The notes under the pieces are model-generated. The model was not told the DNA's origin and did not search any database. It was given only the letters and a program-made list of their open reading frames with translations. Made by a program: the position numbers and the translations under genes. Positions 17,785-26,178 of a DNA stretch of 64,000 nt are shown one piece after another. The DNA comes from [Empedobacter] haloabium. GTDB taxonomy: Bacteria; Pseudomonadota; Gammaproteobacteria; Burkholderiales; Burkholderiaceae_D. The stretch covers positions 4,092,001 through 4,156,000 of the forward strand of contig CP136508.1 in assembly GCA_008011715.2 (NCBI GenBank), read 5' to 3'. The first letter of the stretch is position 1, and each line of letters begins with the position of its first letter.

Positions 17785-17881
17785 CGGGGTCTGGCCCTGC
17801 ACAGGGACGACCCCGAAGTCTGCCAGCATCCCGCAAACCTGGCGCCAAACTTCAGGGTCAGTCCCCAAGGGGACGGACCCT
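17785..17881. repeat. Dispersed intergenic hairpin repeat after the ABC-F gene
   Basis: GGGGTCTGGCCCTG, CAGGGACGACCCCGAAGT, ACTTCAGGGTCAGTCCCC and GGGGACGGACCC form inverted pairs. It fills the gap between the convergent ABC-F and cheW genes and could end transcription in both directions. Confidence 0.65.
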
Positions 17882-17892
17882 AGCGGCAGACC

Positions 17893-18399
17893 CTATGCGG
17901 CATGCCGCGTCCCCTCTCCCACGCGCCGGATCGCCATCAGCTTGTCGATATCGACGACGATCAGCCGCCGGTCCCCTGTTTCTCCCAATCCCAGCAGGTA
18001 ATCCACGTCTTGCGCGCCCGCGCGCAGGTACGGGAACGGCTTGATCTGGCCGGGCGCCAGGCTGACGATGTCCGTCACGCCGTCCGTCACCATGCCCATC
18101 ACACATGTCGACAGTTGCAGGATGATGACGTCCGTGCCCGGATCGTGCCTGGGCGGCCGCGGGCCGAAGGCGATGCGCATGTCCACGATCGGCATGATCA
18201 CGCCGCGCGACACGGCCACGCCCTGGACGATCTCGCCGTCCGCCGCGAAGCGCTCCAGCGCCGTCAAAGGCCGCAGCTCGCGCACGTTGGCGTAATCGAG
18301 CGCATATTCGAGGCCGCCCAGGCGGAAAGTCAGGTACTGCCGCGGTTCGGTATGCGGACCGCCACGGTGGGCGGGCAAGGTGGGGTTCGACAATGACAC
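17893..18399 (-). CDS. cheW: CheW-like chemotaxis coupling protein
   Basis: A 168-residue stand-alone CheW domain, which links chemoreceptors to the CheA kinase. Typical segments are YLTFRLGGLEYALDYANVRE, GVIMPIVDMRIAFG and GMVTDGVTDIVSL, with IVVDIDKLM near the end. No cheA, receptor or flagellar gene is nearby, so its partner system is elsewhere. It starts at ATG 18399. Confidence 0.85.
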   Translation of the reverse strand: MSLSNPTLPAHRGGPHTEPRQYLTFRLGGLEYALDYANVRELRPLTALERFAADGEIVQGVAVSRGVIMPIVDMRIAFGPRPPRHDPGTDVIILQLSTCVMGMVTDGVTDIVSLAPGQIKPFPYLRAGAQDVDYLLGLGETGDRRLIVVDIDKLMAIRRVGEGTRHAA

Positions 18400-18561
18400 G
18401 ATGTTCCTCCTTCAGGCAGGGTCCGGGCCTGGCAAGGACATCCTAACCGTCGGTGCCGCTTACACGTTGACCCTGCTCAAGCCGCGCGAGCGCGCAACCG
18501 GCTTTGACAGCGGCGCCACGCGGGGTTACTGTCGGGTGTCCAGTCCACCAGGAGTTTGTCC

Positions 18562-19641
18562 ATGACGAACAGCGCTCCCCTTGCCGGCATCCGCGTACTC
18601 GACCTGACCCGCCTGTTGCCGGGCCCCGTGGCCACCTTGCGCCTGGCCGAGATGGGCGCGGACGTGCTGAAGATCGAGGACCCGGACGGCGGCGACTACG
18701 CGCGCGCGCTCGGGCCGGTGCGCAACGAGGTGTCGCAGCTGTTCGTCGCCGTCAACCGCGGCAAACATCTGCAGCGGCTGGACCTGAAGGACGAAGCCGG
18801 ACGCGCCGCGCTGCTCGATCTCGTCGCCACGGCCGACGTGCTGGTCGAAAGCTTCCGGCCCGGCGTGATGGACCGCCTCGGCCTGGGCTGGCCGGTGCTG
18901 AAGGCGCGCAATCCACGCCTCGTCATGTGCGCCATCAGCGGTTATGGCGCGAGCGGGCCGTTCGCCGGGCGCGCCGGACATGACATCAACTACATCGGCT
19001 ATGCCGGCATGCTGGCGCAGAACGCCACGCCGGACGGCCGCCCCGTGCTGCCGAACCTGCAGGTGGGCGACCTGCTGGGCGGCGCGCAGGCCGCGCTGCA
19101 GGGCATCCTGGCCGCGCTGGTGGCGGTGCAGCGCGGCGGCGCCGGCAGCTTCGTGGACGTGTCGATGACGGACGCGGTGTTCGCCCACAACATCATGCCG
19201 CTGGTCGCGCACAACGACGGCACGGCCGCCGCGCCGGGACGGGGCCTGCTGACGGGCGGGGTGCCCTGCTATAACGTCTACCGCACCCGCGACGGCCGCC
19301 ACATGGCGGTGGGCGCGCTGGAGCTCAAATTCTGGCAGGCCTGCTGCGCCGTGCTGGAACGGCCGGACCTGGCCGCGCGGCACTGGCAGCTGGGACAGCA
19401 AGTGGGTGGCGCCGATGCGCTGGCGGTGCGGGCGGAACTGGATGCCTCGTTCGCCAGGCGCACGCAGGCCGAGTGGACGGCGCTGTTCGACCCGGTGGAC
19501 TGCTGCGTGAGCCCCGTGCTGGAGACGGCCGAGGCGCTGGCCCATCCGCTGTTCCGGGCGCGCGGCATGGTGCGTCGCGAAGATCATCCGACCGAGGGGC
19601 CGTACGTGGCGGCGGGCGCGCCGTTGCGCTTCATTCCGTGA
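18562..19641 (+). CDS. CaiB/BaiF family CoA-transferase (class III)
   Basis: A 359-residue class III CoA-transferase, either a formyl/succinyl-CoA transferase-like enzyme or an alpha-methylacyl-CoA racemase. The N-terminal block LAGIRVLDLTRLLPGPVATL and IEDPDGGDYAR are typical. The catalytic Asp is probably in the QVGDLLGGAQAALQG segment (family position near 165-170). GGAG at 18551-18554 fixes ATG 18562 rather than the TTG two codons before. The 3' end overlaps the convergent DUF342 gene by 11 bases. Confidence 0.85.
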   Translation: MTNSAPLAGIRVLDLTRLLPGPVATLRLAEMGADVLKIEDPDGGDYARALGPVRNEVSQLFVAVNRGKHLQRLDLKDEAGRAALLDLVATADVLVESFRPGVMDRLGLGWPVLKARNPRLVMCAISGYGASGPFAGRAGHDINYIGYAGMLAQNATPDGRPVLPNLQVGDLLGGAQAALQGILAALVAVQRGGAGSFVDVSMTDAVFAHNIMPLVAHNDGTAAAPGRGLLTGGVPCYNVYRTRDGRHMAVGALELKFWQACCAVLERPDLAARHWQLGQQVGGADALAVRAELDASFARRTQAEWTALFDPVDCCVSPVLETAEALAHPLFRARGMVRREDHPTEGPYVAAGAPLRFIP

Positions 19642-21487
19642 CAGGCGCCCCGGCGAGCGTCTCGGGCGTCCAGTCGAGCGAGCCGGAACTGCCGCCGCCG
19701 ACGGCCGCGCGCGCGTGCGCCTGCGCGCGCAGGCTGCTGCGCACGTCCTTGGCCGGCAGGTCGTAGGGCACGCCCCGGTCCGGATCGTAAGGCAGCGCGC
19801 GCACCACGGTGTCGCCCACCAGCAGCCTGACCTTGCAGCTGGCCGCGCCACCGAGAGCCTCCCTGTCGCGCGCGGCAGCCTGCGCCTGCTCGCGCATCGA
19901 GGCCTGCTGGGCGCTCGCCTGGCGCGCCGCCAGCGACAGCTGGGCGATCTCCTGCAGCACCGGCGCCACCGCCGCGGCAATGCGCCGGTAGGCCTGCAGC
20001 TGGGCGGCATTGAGCGCCACCTCGCGCCGCTGCAGGCGCGGCGCCAGCGCCAGGTAGGTGCGCACGTCGTGGCGCCGTGTCAGCTCGGCCACGGCCTCCA
20101 GGTGGCGCCGCGCCAGGCGGCCGAAGGCTTCGGCGCGCTCGTGGCGGTCGGCGATGAGGGCGTCCAGCCGCGCCGTGTCCGGCAGCAGCGCGAACAGTGT
20201 CATCTCGTTGTGCTGGCGCGGCCCGGCGCTGTCGATGACGATGCTGCGCGCGGCGATCGCGCAGCCGCTCGCACTGCCGATGACCACTTCATCGGCCATG
20301 ATCTCGCAGTTGGTGGCCTGGCCGATGCGCACCTTGGTGCCGGTGATGATGCAGCTTTGCGCGCGCCCCACGCTCACCTCTCCCGCACGGGTCTGCAGCA
20401 CGGCGTTCTCCGCCACGCCGCCGACCCTGATCGCGCCCTCGACGCTGCTCGCCGCACCGCCCATCAGGTTGCGGCGCAAGGTGATCGTGCCGCCGCGCGA
20501 GACGATCCGGCCGAACACGTCGCCATGGATCGTAATGCCGGCCCCTTCGACCAGGCGGTTTTCCTGCACCTCGCCGAACTCCTCGTACTCGCCGGCCAGC
20601 TGCAGGTTGCCCGTGGTGCGCACGCTGACGCCCTCGCGGCTGACGATCTTCGGCCCGATGGCGATACGGCCGCTCTTGCGGTCGACGTTGACGAAGCCCT
20701 GCACGGCGGCGACCAGCCAGTCGGTGCCGTCCAGGTGCTCGATGACGGTGCCGGTGCCGGCCACGCCGACCAGCTCCACGTCCTTCGGCACGGGCGGTTC
20801 GATCCAGGCGCCGGACAGCTCGACACCGCGCCGGCCCGGCGTGCGCGGTACCTTGCGCAGCAGCCGTGTGCGCGCGGCCACCTGCGGGAAACGGTTCTGG
20901 AACGTATGCAGGTCGAGTTTGCCGTTGGCGAGCTCGCGCGGCGCGTTCGAGCGGCGCAGCGCCGTGGTCGCCTCGACGATGGCGGCGTCCTGGCCCGGCA
21001 CGGCATCGCGCCGCCGGGCCACCACGCAGCGCAGTGGCTTGCGGCTGGCGATCCCCGCGCGCACGACGGCGGCGTCAATGCCGCAGCGCACGCCCTTGTG
21101 CCACATGTCGGCGACGAATTCTTCGAACGTCAGCATGGCCGCTTGCGGCCCTTCGGGCGTGTCGACGAACACCGGTTCGAACACATAGGTGGCTTCGCCG
21201 TGGGCGATACGGATGGATTTATACAGGGCGCGGCGGCTGGACGGGAATGGCGCGATGCTGACGGCGAAACGGATGGGCGGATCGTCGGGCTGGCCCGGCT
21301 CGGCGTCGTACAGCTGGTGCTGGAGCTGCTCGTAGTCGAGGCCGGCGAAGCAGGCGCCGGACAGTGCCTGCGTGACCGCTGCCTGGCGCTCCAGGCTGGT
21401 GCTGGCGGGGTGGAAGGCGACGCCGTCGGGGGCGACGACAAGGGCGTTGGTGGCCGCTAACGCGTCGCAGGATTGCAGATGTCCCAA
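19631..21487 (-). CDS. FapA/DUF342 family polymerisation-domain protein
   Basis: A 618-residue protein of the DUF342/FapA family. The middle (about 270-430) is a glycine-rich right-handed beta-helix made of short repeating strands (GNLQLAGEYEEFGEVQENRL, GAGITIHGDVFGRIVSRGG, AIRVGGVAENAVLQTRAGEV). The C-terminal part (about 450-560) is a coiled coil with a short tail. An N-terminal DUF342 region is also present. FapA proteins have been linked to flagellar placement and polar organisation in other bacteria; no flagellar gene is near here. Function is therefore open. Confidence 0.75.
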   Translation of the reverse strand: MGHLQSCDALAATNALVVAPDGVAFHPASTSLERQAAVTQALSGACFAGLDYEQLQHQLYDAEPGQPDDPPIRFAVSIAPFPSSRRALYKSIRIAHGEATYVFEPVFVDTPEGPQAAMLTFEEFVADMWHKGVRCGIDAAVVRAGIASRKPLRCVVARRRDAVPGQDAAIVEATTALRRSNAPRELANGKLDLHTFQNRFPQVAARTRLLRKVPRTPGRRGVELSGAWIEPPVPKDVELVGVAGTGTVIEHLDGTDWLVAAVQGFVNVDRKSGRIAIGPKIVSREGVSVRTTGNLQLAGEYEEFGEVQENRLVEGAGITIHGDVFGRIVSRGGTITLRRNLMGGAASSVEGAIRVGGVAENAVLQTRAGEVSVGRAQSCIITGTKVRIGQATNCEIMADEVVIGSASGCAIAARSIVIDSAGPRQHNEMTLFALLPDTARLDALIADRHERAEAFGRLARRHLEAVAELTRRHDVRTYLALAPRLQRREVALNAAQLQAYRRIAAAVAPVLQEIAQLSLAARQASAQQASMREQAQAAARDREALGGAASCKVRLLVGDTVVRALPYDPDRGVPYDLPAKDVRSSLRAQAHARAAVGGGSSGSLDWTPETLAGAPVTE

Positions 21488-21577
21488 GATGTGCCTCCCG
21501 ACTGATGGATTATTCCGTCAGGAAAGTTTAGGGTAGTTCGGGGTGCGTGGTTTTGCTCTAAGGCAAAGCATCAAGGC

Positions 21578-21710
21578 TTGGGGACTGTCCCTTCGGGACT
21601 GTCCCCGGTTTTTTTCGGCGGCGTTGAGGTATCGATAAAAACCGGGGTCAGTCCCCTGATACCACCGCCGACTGGGTTACGAGCCATCACTTACCGGGGA
21701 CAGACCCCAA
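21578..21710. repeat. Dispersed intergenic hairpin repeat between DUF342 and the small exported protein gene
   Basis: Outer ends CTTGGGG and CCCCAAG are inverted copies. Between them lie GGGACTGTCCC twice, an ACCGGGG/CCCCGGT pair and AAAAACCGG opposite CCGGTTTTT. The unit fills the 227-bp gap; nothing else was recognised in it. Confidence 0.65.
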
Positions 21711-21714
21711 GCAA

Positions 21715-22101
21715 TTACCGCCGCGGGGTCAGCGAGTAGACTTCCTGGCCCGCCTCGTTGATCTGGCGGCGCAGGTCGCGCCGCTCGTCGGCCGTCATCC
21801 GGCTCATGCGGCGGTTCATCTCGGCATTGTTGGCGTTTTCCTGCATGATGCGGCGCTGCTCTTCCGCGCGTGCTTCGAACGCGCGCTGGTCGGCCGCGTC
21901 GCCCCAGCGGCTGTCGCGGAAATCGCGCCGGCTCTGCTGGTTCTGCTGGCCGCGGTCGTCGCGCCGTGGCGGGCCGTCGCCGGGATTCGCGCTGGCCGGC
22001 AGCGCACAGGTGAGCAAAACCATGGCCGCCAGCCAACCGGCGGCATGCGTACGCGTTGCCGCGCCGTCAGCCTTGCTCCGATTGTGTGCCCGCTTGCTCA
22101 T
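21715..22101 (-). CDS. Small exported Arg-rich protein, function unknown
   Basis: A 128-residue protein with a signal peptide (hydrophobic AAGWLAAMVLLTCALPASA, about residues 20-38). The mature part is hydrophilic and rich in Arg, Gln and Asp. The end MTADERRDLRRQINEAGQEV recalls short periplasmic proteins found widely in Oxalobacteraceae. It is divergent from ompR. No function is known to me. Confidence 0.6.
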   Translation of the reverse strand: MSKRAHNRSKADGAATRTHAAGWLAAMVLLTCALPASANPGDGPPRRDDRGQQNQQSRRDFRDSRWGDAADQRAFEARAEEQRRIMQENANNAEMNRRMSRMTADERRDLRRQINEAGQEVYSLTPRR

Positions 22102-22286
22102 GCTGTGCCCTTTTCCCTTGGTCTGGTAAGCTGTACCCGATGGACAAAGTGTATGCCCCTTTCCCGGGCAGGGTAAGAGGGTTCGGGTAAAGAATGTAAC
22201 ACTTTGTAATGGGTGGTCGTCCCGGCGCCTCGTCGCGCATTATGACGTTACCATAGCGACATGGTTCTGACAATTCCGACAGCCTT

Positions 22287-23054
22287 ATGACAACCACATC
22301 CACCGAATCCGGCAACACTCCCGCAACTGGCAATGGCCACCAGGCCAAGATCATGGTAGTGGACGACGACGTCCGCCTGCGCGACCTGCTGCGCCGCTAC
22401 CTGACCGAACAAGGCTTCAACGTCTTCACCGCCGAAAACGCCACGGCGATGAACAAGCTGTGGCTGCGCGAGCGCTACGACCTGCTCGTGCTGGACCTGA
22501 TGCTGCCCGGCGAGGACGGCCTGTCGATCTGCCGCCGCCTGCGCGGCGCCGGCGACCAGACCCCGATCATCATGCTGACCGCCAAGGGCGAGGACGTGGA
22601 CCGCATCGTCGGCCTGGAAATGGGCGCGGACGACTACCTGCCCAAGCCGTTCAACCCGCGCGAGCTGGTGGCCCGCATCGGCGCCGTGCTGCGCCGCAAG
22701 GCGCCGGACGAGATCCCGGGCGCCCCATCGGAAACCCCGCAGACCTTCGAATTCGGCCAGTTCGTGCTCGACCTGGGCACGCGCACCCTGAAGAAGAACG
22801 GCGAGACGGTGCCGCTGACCACCGGCGAGTTCTCGGTACTGAAAGTATTCGCCCGCCATGCGCGCCAGCCGCTGTCGCGCGAGAAACTGATGGAACTGGC
22901 GCGCGGCCGCGAATACGAGGTATTCGACCGCAGCCTGGACGTGCAGATCTCGCGCCTGCGCAAGCTGATCGAACCCGATCCGTCCAGCCCGCTCTACATC
23001 CAGACCGTCTGGGGCCTGGGCTACGTCTTCATCCCGGAGGGACAGCCGCGCTGA
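22287..23054 (+). CDS. ompR: OmpR-type response regulator
   Basis: A 255-residue response regulator. The receiver domain has the acidic pair in MVVDDDVRLRDLLR, the phospho-Asp in LLVLDLMLPGEDG, the Thr in IIMLTAKGEDVDR and the Lys in YLPKPFNPREL. The C-terminal winged helix matches OmpR (SREKLMELARGREYEVFDRS and VQISRLRKLIEPDP, ending TVWGLGYVFIPEG). It is followed after 7 bases by the histidine kinase. It is likely to control outer-membrane and osmotic responses. Confidence 0.92.
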   Translation: MTTTSTESGNTPATGNGHQAKIMVVDDDVRLRDLLRRYLTEQGFNVFTAENATAMNKLWLRERYDLLVLDLMLPGEDGLSICRRLRGAGDQTPIIMLTAKGEDVDRIVGLEMGADDYLPKPFNPRELVARIGAVLRRKAPDEIPGAPSETPQTFEFGQFVLDLGTRTLKKNGETVPLTTGEFSVLKVFARHARQPLSREKLMELARGREYEVFDRSLDVQISRLRKLIEPDPSSPLYIQTVWGLGYVFIPEGQPR

Positions 23055-23061
23055 GCCCCGC

Positions 23062-24420
23062 ATGAAGCGTCCTTCGCTCAGCCGCCTGAGGAATGGCCTC
23101 AGGAGCGGTTTGTTCTGGCGTACTTTCCTGCTGCTGGGAGTGCTGACGACCCTGTCGATGGCCTCCTGGATCGGCATGATCAGCTTCGTCCAGCGCGAGC
23201 CGCAGGCCCAGCAGCTGGCGGCCCAGGTCATCTCGGTCGTCACCATCACCCGTGCCGCGCTGACGCACTCGGCGCCCGAGTTGCGCACGGAGCTGCTGTT
23301 CGAGCTGGTCTCGAATGAAGGCATCCGCGTGTTCCTGCTGGAAGAGGACGACGAAGTCGACCCGCCACCGGACAATGCGCTGATGCCGGACATCGAAAAG
23401 CTCGTCAAGGCCAAGCTCGGCAAGGACACGCGCTTCTCGGCCCGCGTCAACGGCATGCGCGGCTTCTGGGTCAGTTTCCGCATTGACGACGACTCGTACT
23501 GGCTGATGCTGGAACGCGAGCGCATCACGGGCCTGACGGGCATCCAGTGGCTGGGCTGGGCCGGCGTCGTCTCGCTGGTCTCGCTGATCGGTGCCGCCGT
23601 GCTGTCGAGCCTGATCAATGCGCCGCTGCGCCGCCTGACGGTCGCCACCCGCGCCATCGCCCAGGGCCGGCGGCCCGACCCGCTGCCGGAGAAGGGGCCG
23701 AAGGAAATCCGGCTGGCCAACCGCAGCTTCAACCAGATGGTGGACGACCTGCAGCAGGTCGAATCGGACCGCGCGGTGCTGCTGGCAGGCATCTCGCACG
23801 ACCTGCGCACGCCCCTCACCCGGATGCAGCTGGAAGTGGAGATGGCCGACCTGAGCCCGGACGCGCGCGCCGGCATGCAGTCCGATATCGCCCAGATGGA
23901 CGCGATCATCGCCCAGTTCCTCGACTTCGCCAAGCCGACCGAGACGGCCACCTTCGTCAACGTGGACGTCAGTGCCATGCTGCGCGAAGTGGCGCACGAG
24001 GTGGCCCGGCTGCCGGACGTGCGCGTGGCCACCGACATCGCGCCGGACGCCCACGTGCTGGGTAACGGTACCGACCTGAAGCGGGTGATCCACAACCTGA
24101 TCGAGAACGCGCGGCGCTACGGCAAGACGCCGGGCACCGACGTGGCCGAGATCGACATCCGCTGCACTGCCCGCGGCACGCATGGGTCGAAGAAAGTCGT
24201 CCTCGACGTGCAGGATCATGGCGTGGGCGTGCCGGCCGAGCGCATCGGCGAACTGCTGAGGCCGTTCACGCGGCTCGACTCGGCCCGCGGCCAGGCCAAT
24301 GGCGCCGGGCTGGGCCTGGCGATCGTCGAACGGGTGCTGCAGCGCCACCGTGCACAGTTCCAATTGAGCAACCGCGAGGGCGGCGGACTGCTGATTCATA
24401 TCGAAATAGACGCCTTGTAG
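23062..24420 (+). CDS. envZ: EnvZ-type sensor histidine kinase
   Basis: A 452-residue membrane kinase paired with ompR. One transmembrane helix is at about 17-38, a short periplasmic domain follows, and a second helix is at about 160-182. A HAMP domain follows, then the phospho-His in ISHDLRTPLTRMQLEVEM, the N box in VIHNLIENARRYGK, and G boxes in VQDHGVGVPAER and GAGLGLAIVERV. Neighbouring genes downstream are not two-component genes, so ompR-envZ forms its own operon. Confidence 0.92.
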   Translation: MKRPSLSRLRNGLRSGLFWRTFLLLGVLTTLSMASWIGMISFVQREPQAQQLAAQVISVVTITRAALTHSAPELRTELLFELVSNEGIRVFLLEEDDEVDPPPDNALMPDIEKLVKAKLGKDTRFSARVNGMRGFWVSFRIDDDSYWLMLERERITGLTGIQWLGWAGVVSLVSLIGAAVLSSLINAPLRRLTVATRAIAQGRRPDPLPEKGPKEIRLANRSFNQMVDDLQQVESDRAVLLAGISHDLRTPLTRMQLEVEMADLSPDARAGMQSDIAQMDAIIAQFLDFAKPTETATFVNVDVSAMLREVAHEVARLPDVRVATDIAPDAHVLGNGTDLKRVIHNLIENARRYGKTPGTDVAEIDIRCTARGTHGSKKVVLDVQDHGVGVPAERIGELLRPFTRLDSARGQANGAGLGLAIVERVLQRHRAQFQLSNREGGGLLIHIEIDAL

Positions 24421-24521
24421 CGATAAAAATTTTTTTTCGTCCTGTCGATTTGCCATTGCGTCGTTCGTCGTCGAAGATGAGAGCTGCACCGCGGCTCTGT
24501 TCCCTCACCCAAAGGAGACTG

Positions 24522-25010
24522 ATGATGAACGACAACAAAATGCCCAACGTCACCCATTCGCTGACCCCGCATCTGGTCTGCCGCAACGCGGCGGACGCGA
24601 TCGAGTTCTACCGCAAGGCGTTCGGCGCCGAGGAACTGACGCGCATGCCGGCGCAGGACGGCAGCGGCAAGCTGATGCACGCGATGATCCGCATCGGCGA
24701 TTCCAACGTCATGCTGTGCGACGAATTTCCGCAATGGGGCAGCCTGGGGCCGCAATCGCTGAACGGCACGCCTGTCACCCTGCACTACAACGTGCCGGAC
24801 GTGGACGCCGCGTTCCAGCGCGCCCTCGACGCGGGCGCGAAGACCAAGATGCCCGTCACCGACATGTTCTGGGGCGACCGCTACGGCGTGCTGACCGATC
24901 CGTTCGGCCACGACTGGTCGCTGGCCACCCACATCCGCGACGTCAGCGTGGAGGAAGCCCTGGAGGCCTCCAAGCACCAGATGTGCGATCCCGCCGCCAC
25001 CCAGCAATAA
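24522..25010 (+). CDS. VOC family protein (PhnB/glyoxalase-like)
   Basis: A 162-residue vicinal oxygen chelate protein. The opening (THSLTPHLVCRNAADAIEFY) and GVLTDPFGHDWSLATH near the end are typical of PhnB-like members. ATG codons at 24522 and 24525 both follow AAAGGAGA (24511-24518). The second start has the better spacing, so the true start may be one codon later. It is the first gene of an operon with two YciI proteins and an ECF sigma factor, and such VOC proteins are common partners there. Confidence 0.85.
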   Translation: MMNDNKMPNVTHSLTPHLVCRNAADAIEFYRKAFGAEELTRMPAQDGSGKLMHAMIRIGDSNVMLCDEFPQWGSLGPQSLNGTPVTLHYNVPDVDAAFQRALDAGAKTKMPVTDMFWGDRYGVLTDPFGHDWSLATHIRDVSVEEALEASKHQMCDPAATQQ

Positions 25011-25020
25011 GGAGAGCGCC

Positions 25021-25437
25021 ATGCGTTTCATGATCATCGTGAAGGCCAGCGCCGATTCGGAAGCAGGCAAGATGCCATCCACCGAACTGCTCGAGGCCAT
25101 GGGCAAGTACAACGAGGAACTCGTCAACGCCGGCGTGCTGCTGGCCGGCGAAGGGCTGCACCCCTCCTCGCGCGGCGCGCGCGTGCGCTTCCACGGCGGC
25201 GAGCGCACCGTCATCGACGGGCCCTTCCAGGAAACGAAAGAGCTGATTGCGGGATTCTGGCTGATTCAGGTAAAGTCGATGGACGAAGCCATCGAATGGG
25301 TCAAGCGCGCGCCCATGCTGGACGGCGACGAGATCGAGATCCGCCGCGTGTTCGAGGCGGAGGATTTCGGCGCCGAGCTGACACCCGAACTGCGCGAACA
25401 GGAGGAGCGCCTGCGCGAGCGGGTCGCCGCGGCCTGA
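25021..25437 (+). CDS. YciI/DGPF domain protein
   Basis: A 138-residue single YciI-like (YCII) domain protein. It carries the eponymous motif in RTVIDGPFQETKELIAGFWL and the opening MRFMIIVKASADSEAG. DGPF proteins are dimeric ferredoxin-like proteins of unknown activity that cluster with ECF42 sigma factors. It lies 10 bases after the VOC gene and 30 before a double-domain paralogue. Confidence 0.88.
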   Translation: MRFMIIVKASADSEAGKMPSTELLEAMGKYNEELVNAGVLLAGEGLHPSSRGARVRFHGGERTVIDGPFQETKELIAGFWLIQVKSMDEAIEWVKRAPMLDGDEIEIRRVFEAEDFGAELTPELREQEERLRERVAAA

Positions 25438-25467
25438 TACGAGGCCGACAAACGACAGGAGGATGGG

Positions 25468-26178
25468 ATGCGATTCATGGTGATACGGCGTGCCGGCGGG
25501 GGCTCGGAAACCGCCGGCTTTCCATCGCCCCAGCTGGCCGGTGCGGTACCGGCCGGCCGCTGGTTGCATCCCAGCGCACGCGGCTTCCGGCTGCACTGCC
25601 GCGGCGGTACCTGGTCGATCGAGGAAGGGCCTTTCCCCGAGGACGAGCTGGTGGCCGGCTTCGCGCTGATCGACATGCCGTCGCGCGAGGCGGCGCTGGA
25701 CTGGGCACGCGCCTGGCCGCGCGCGGATGGCGAAGGCGACGTGGAGCTGGAAGTACGGCTGGCCGGCTGCCCCGGCGAATGCGCCGGCTTCGACACGGGC
25801 GCCGTGCCGCATCTGACACCATGGGTCGTGCTGCTCAAGTCGGACGCGGCCGCCGAGGCGGACTTCGCGCCGCCGCCGGCGGTAATCGACCGGATGAACG
25901 CGCACAACGCGGCGGCCGTGCAGGCCGGCGTGGCGCTGGCGGGCGAAGGCCTGCGCGCCACGGCGCAAGGTGCGCGGATGCGCTTCAGGAAGGGCGCCGC
26001 GCGCCCGGCCGTCATCGACGGTCCGTTCACCGAAATCAAGGAGCTGGTCGCCGGCTACTGGCTGATCCAGACCGCCACGCGGCAGCAAGCGATCGACTGG
26101 GTGCAGGCGTATCCGTTCCCCTGCCTGCCCGACCTGACCGTCGAGCTGCGCGAACTGGCCCTGCCCGCGCACGCATGA
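25468..26178 (+). CDS. Double YciI/DGPF domain protein
   Basis: A 236-residue protein made of two YciI-like units. The C-terminal unit (about 115-236) keeps the full motif VIDGPFTEIKELVAGYWLIQ. The N-terminal unit (about 1-105) has lost it: the equivalent is SIEEGPFPEDELVAGFALID. The fusion looks like a duplication of the upstream gene followed by decay of one copy. Its stop overlaps the sigma factor start as ATGA. Confidence 0.82.
   Translation: MRFMVIRRAGGGSETAGFPSPQLAGAVPAGRWLHPSARGFRLHCRGGTWSIEEGPFPEDELVAGFALIDMPSREAALDWARAWPRADGEGDVELEVRLAGCPGECAGFDTGAVPHLTPWVVLLKSDAAAEADFAPPPAVIDRMNAHNAAAVQAGVALAGEGLRATAQGARMRFRKGAARPAVIDGPFTEIKELVAGYWLIQTATRQQAIDWVQAYPFPCLPDLTVELRELALPAHA

Noticed and set aside
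24421..24450. T-rich stretch after envZ as a terminator
   Set aside because: Eight T are present at about 24430 but no stem precedes them.
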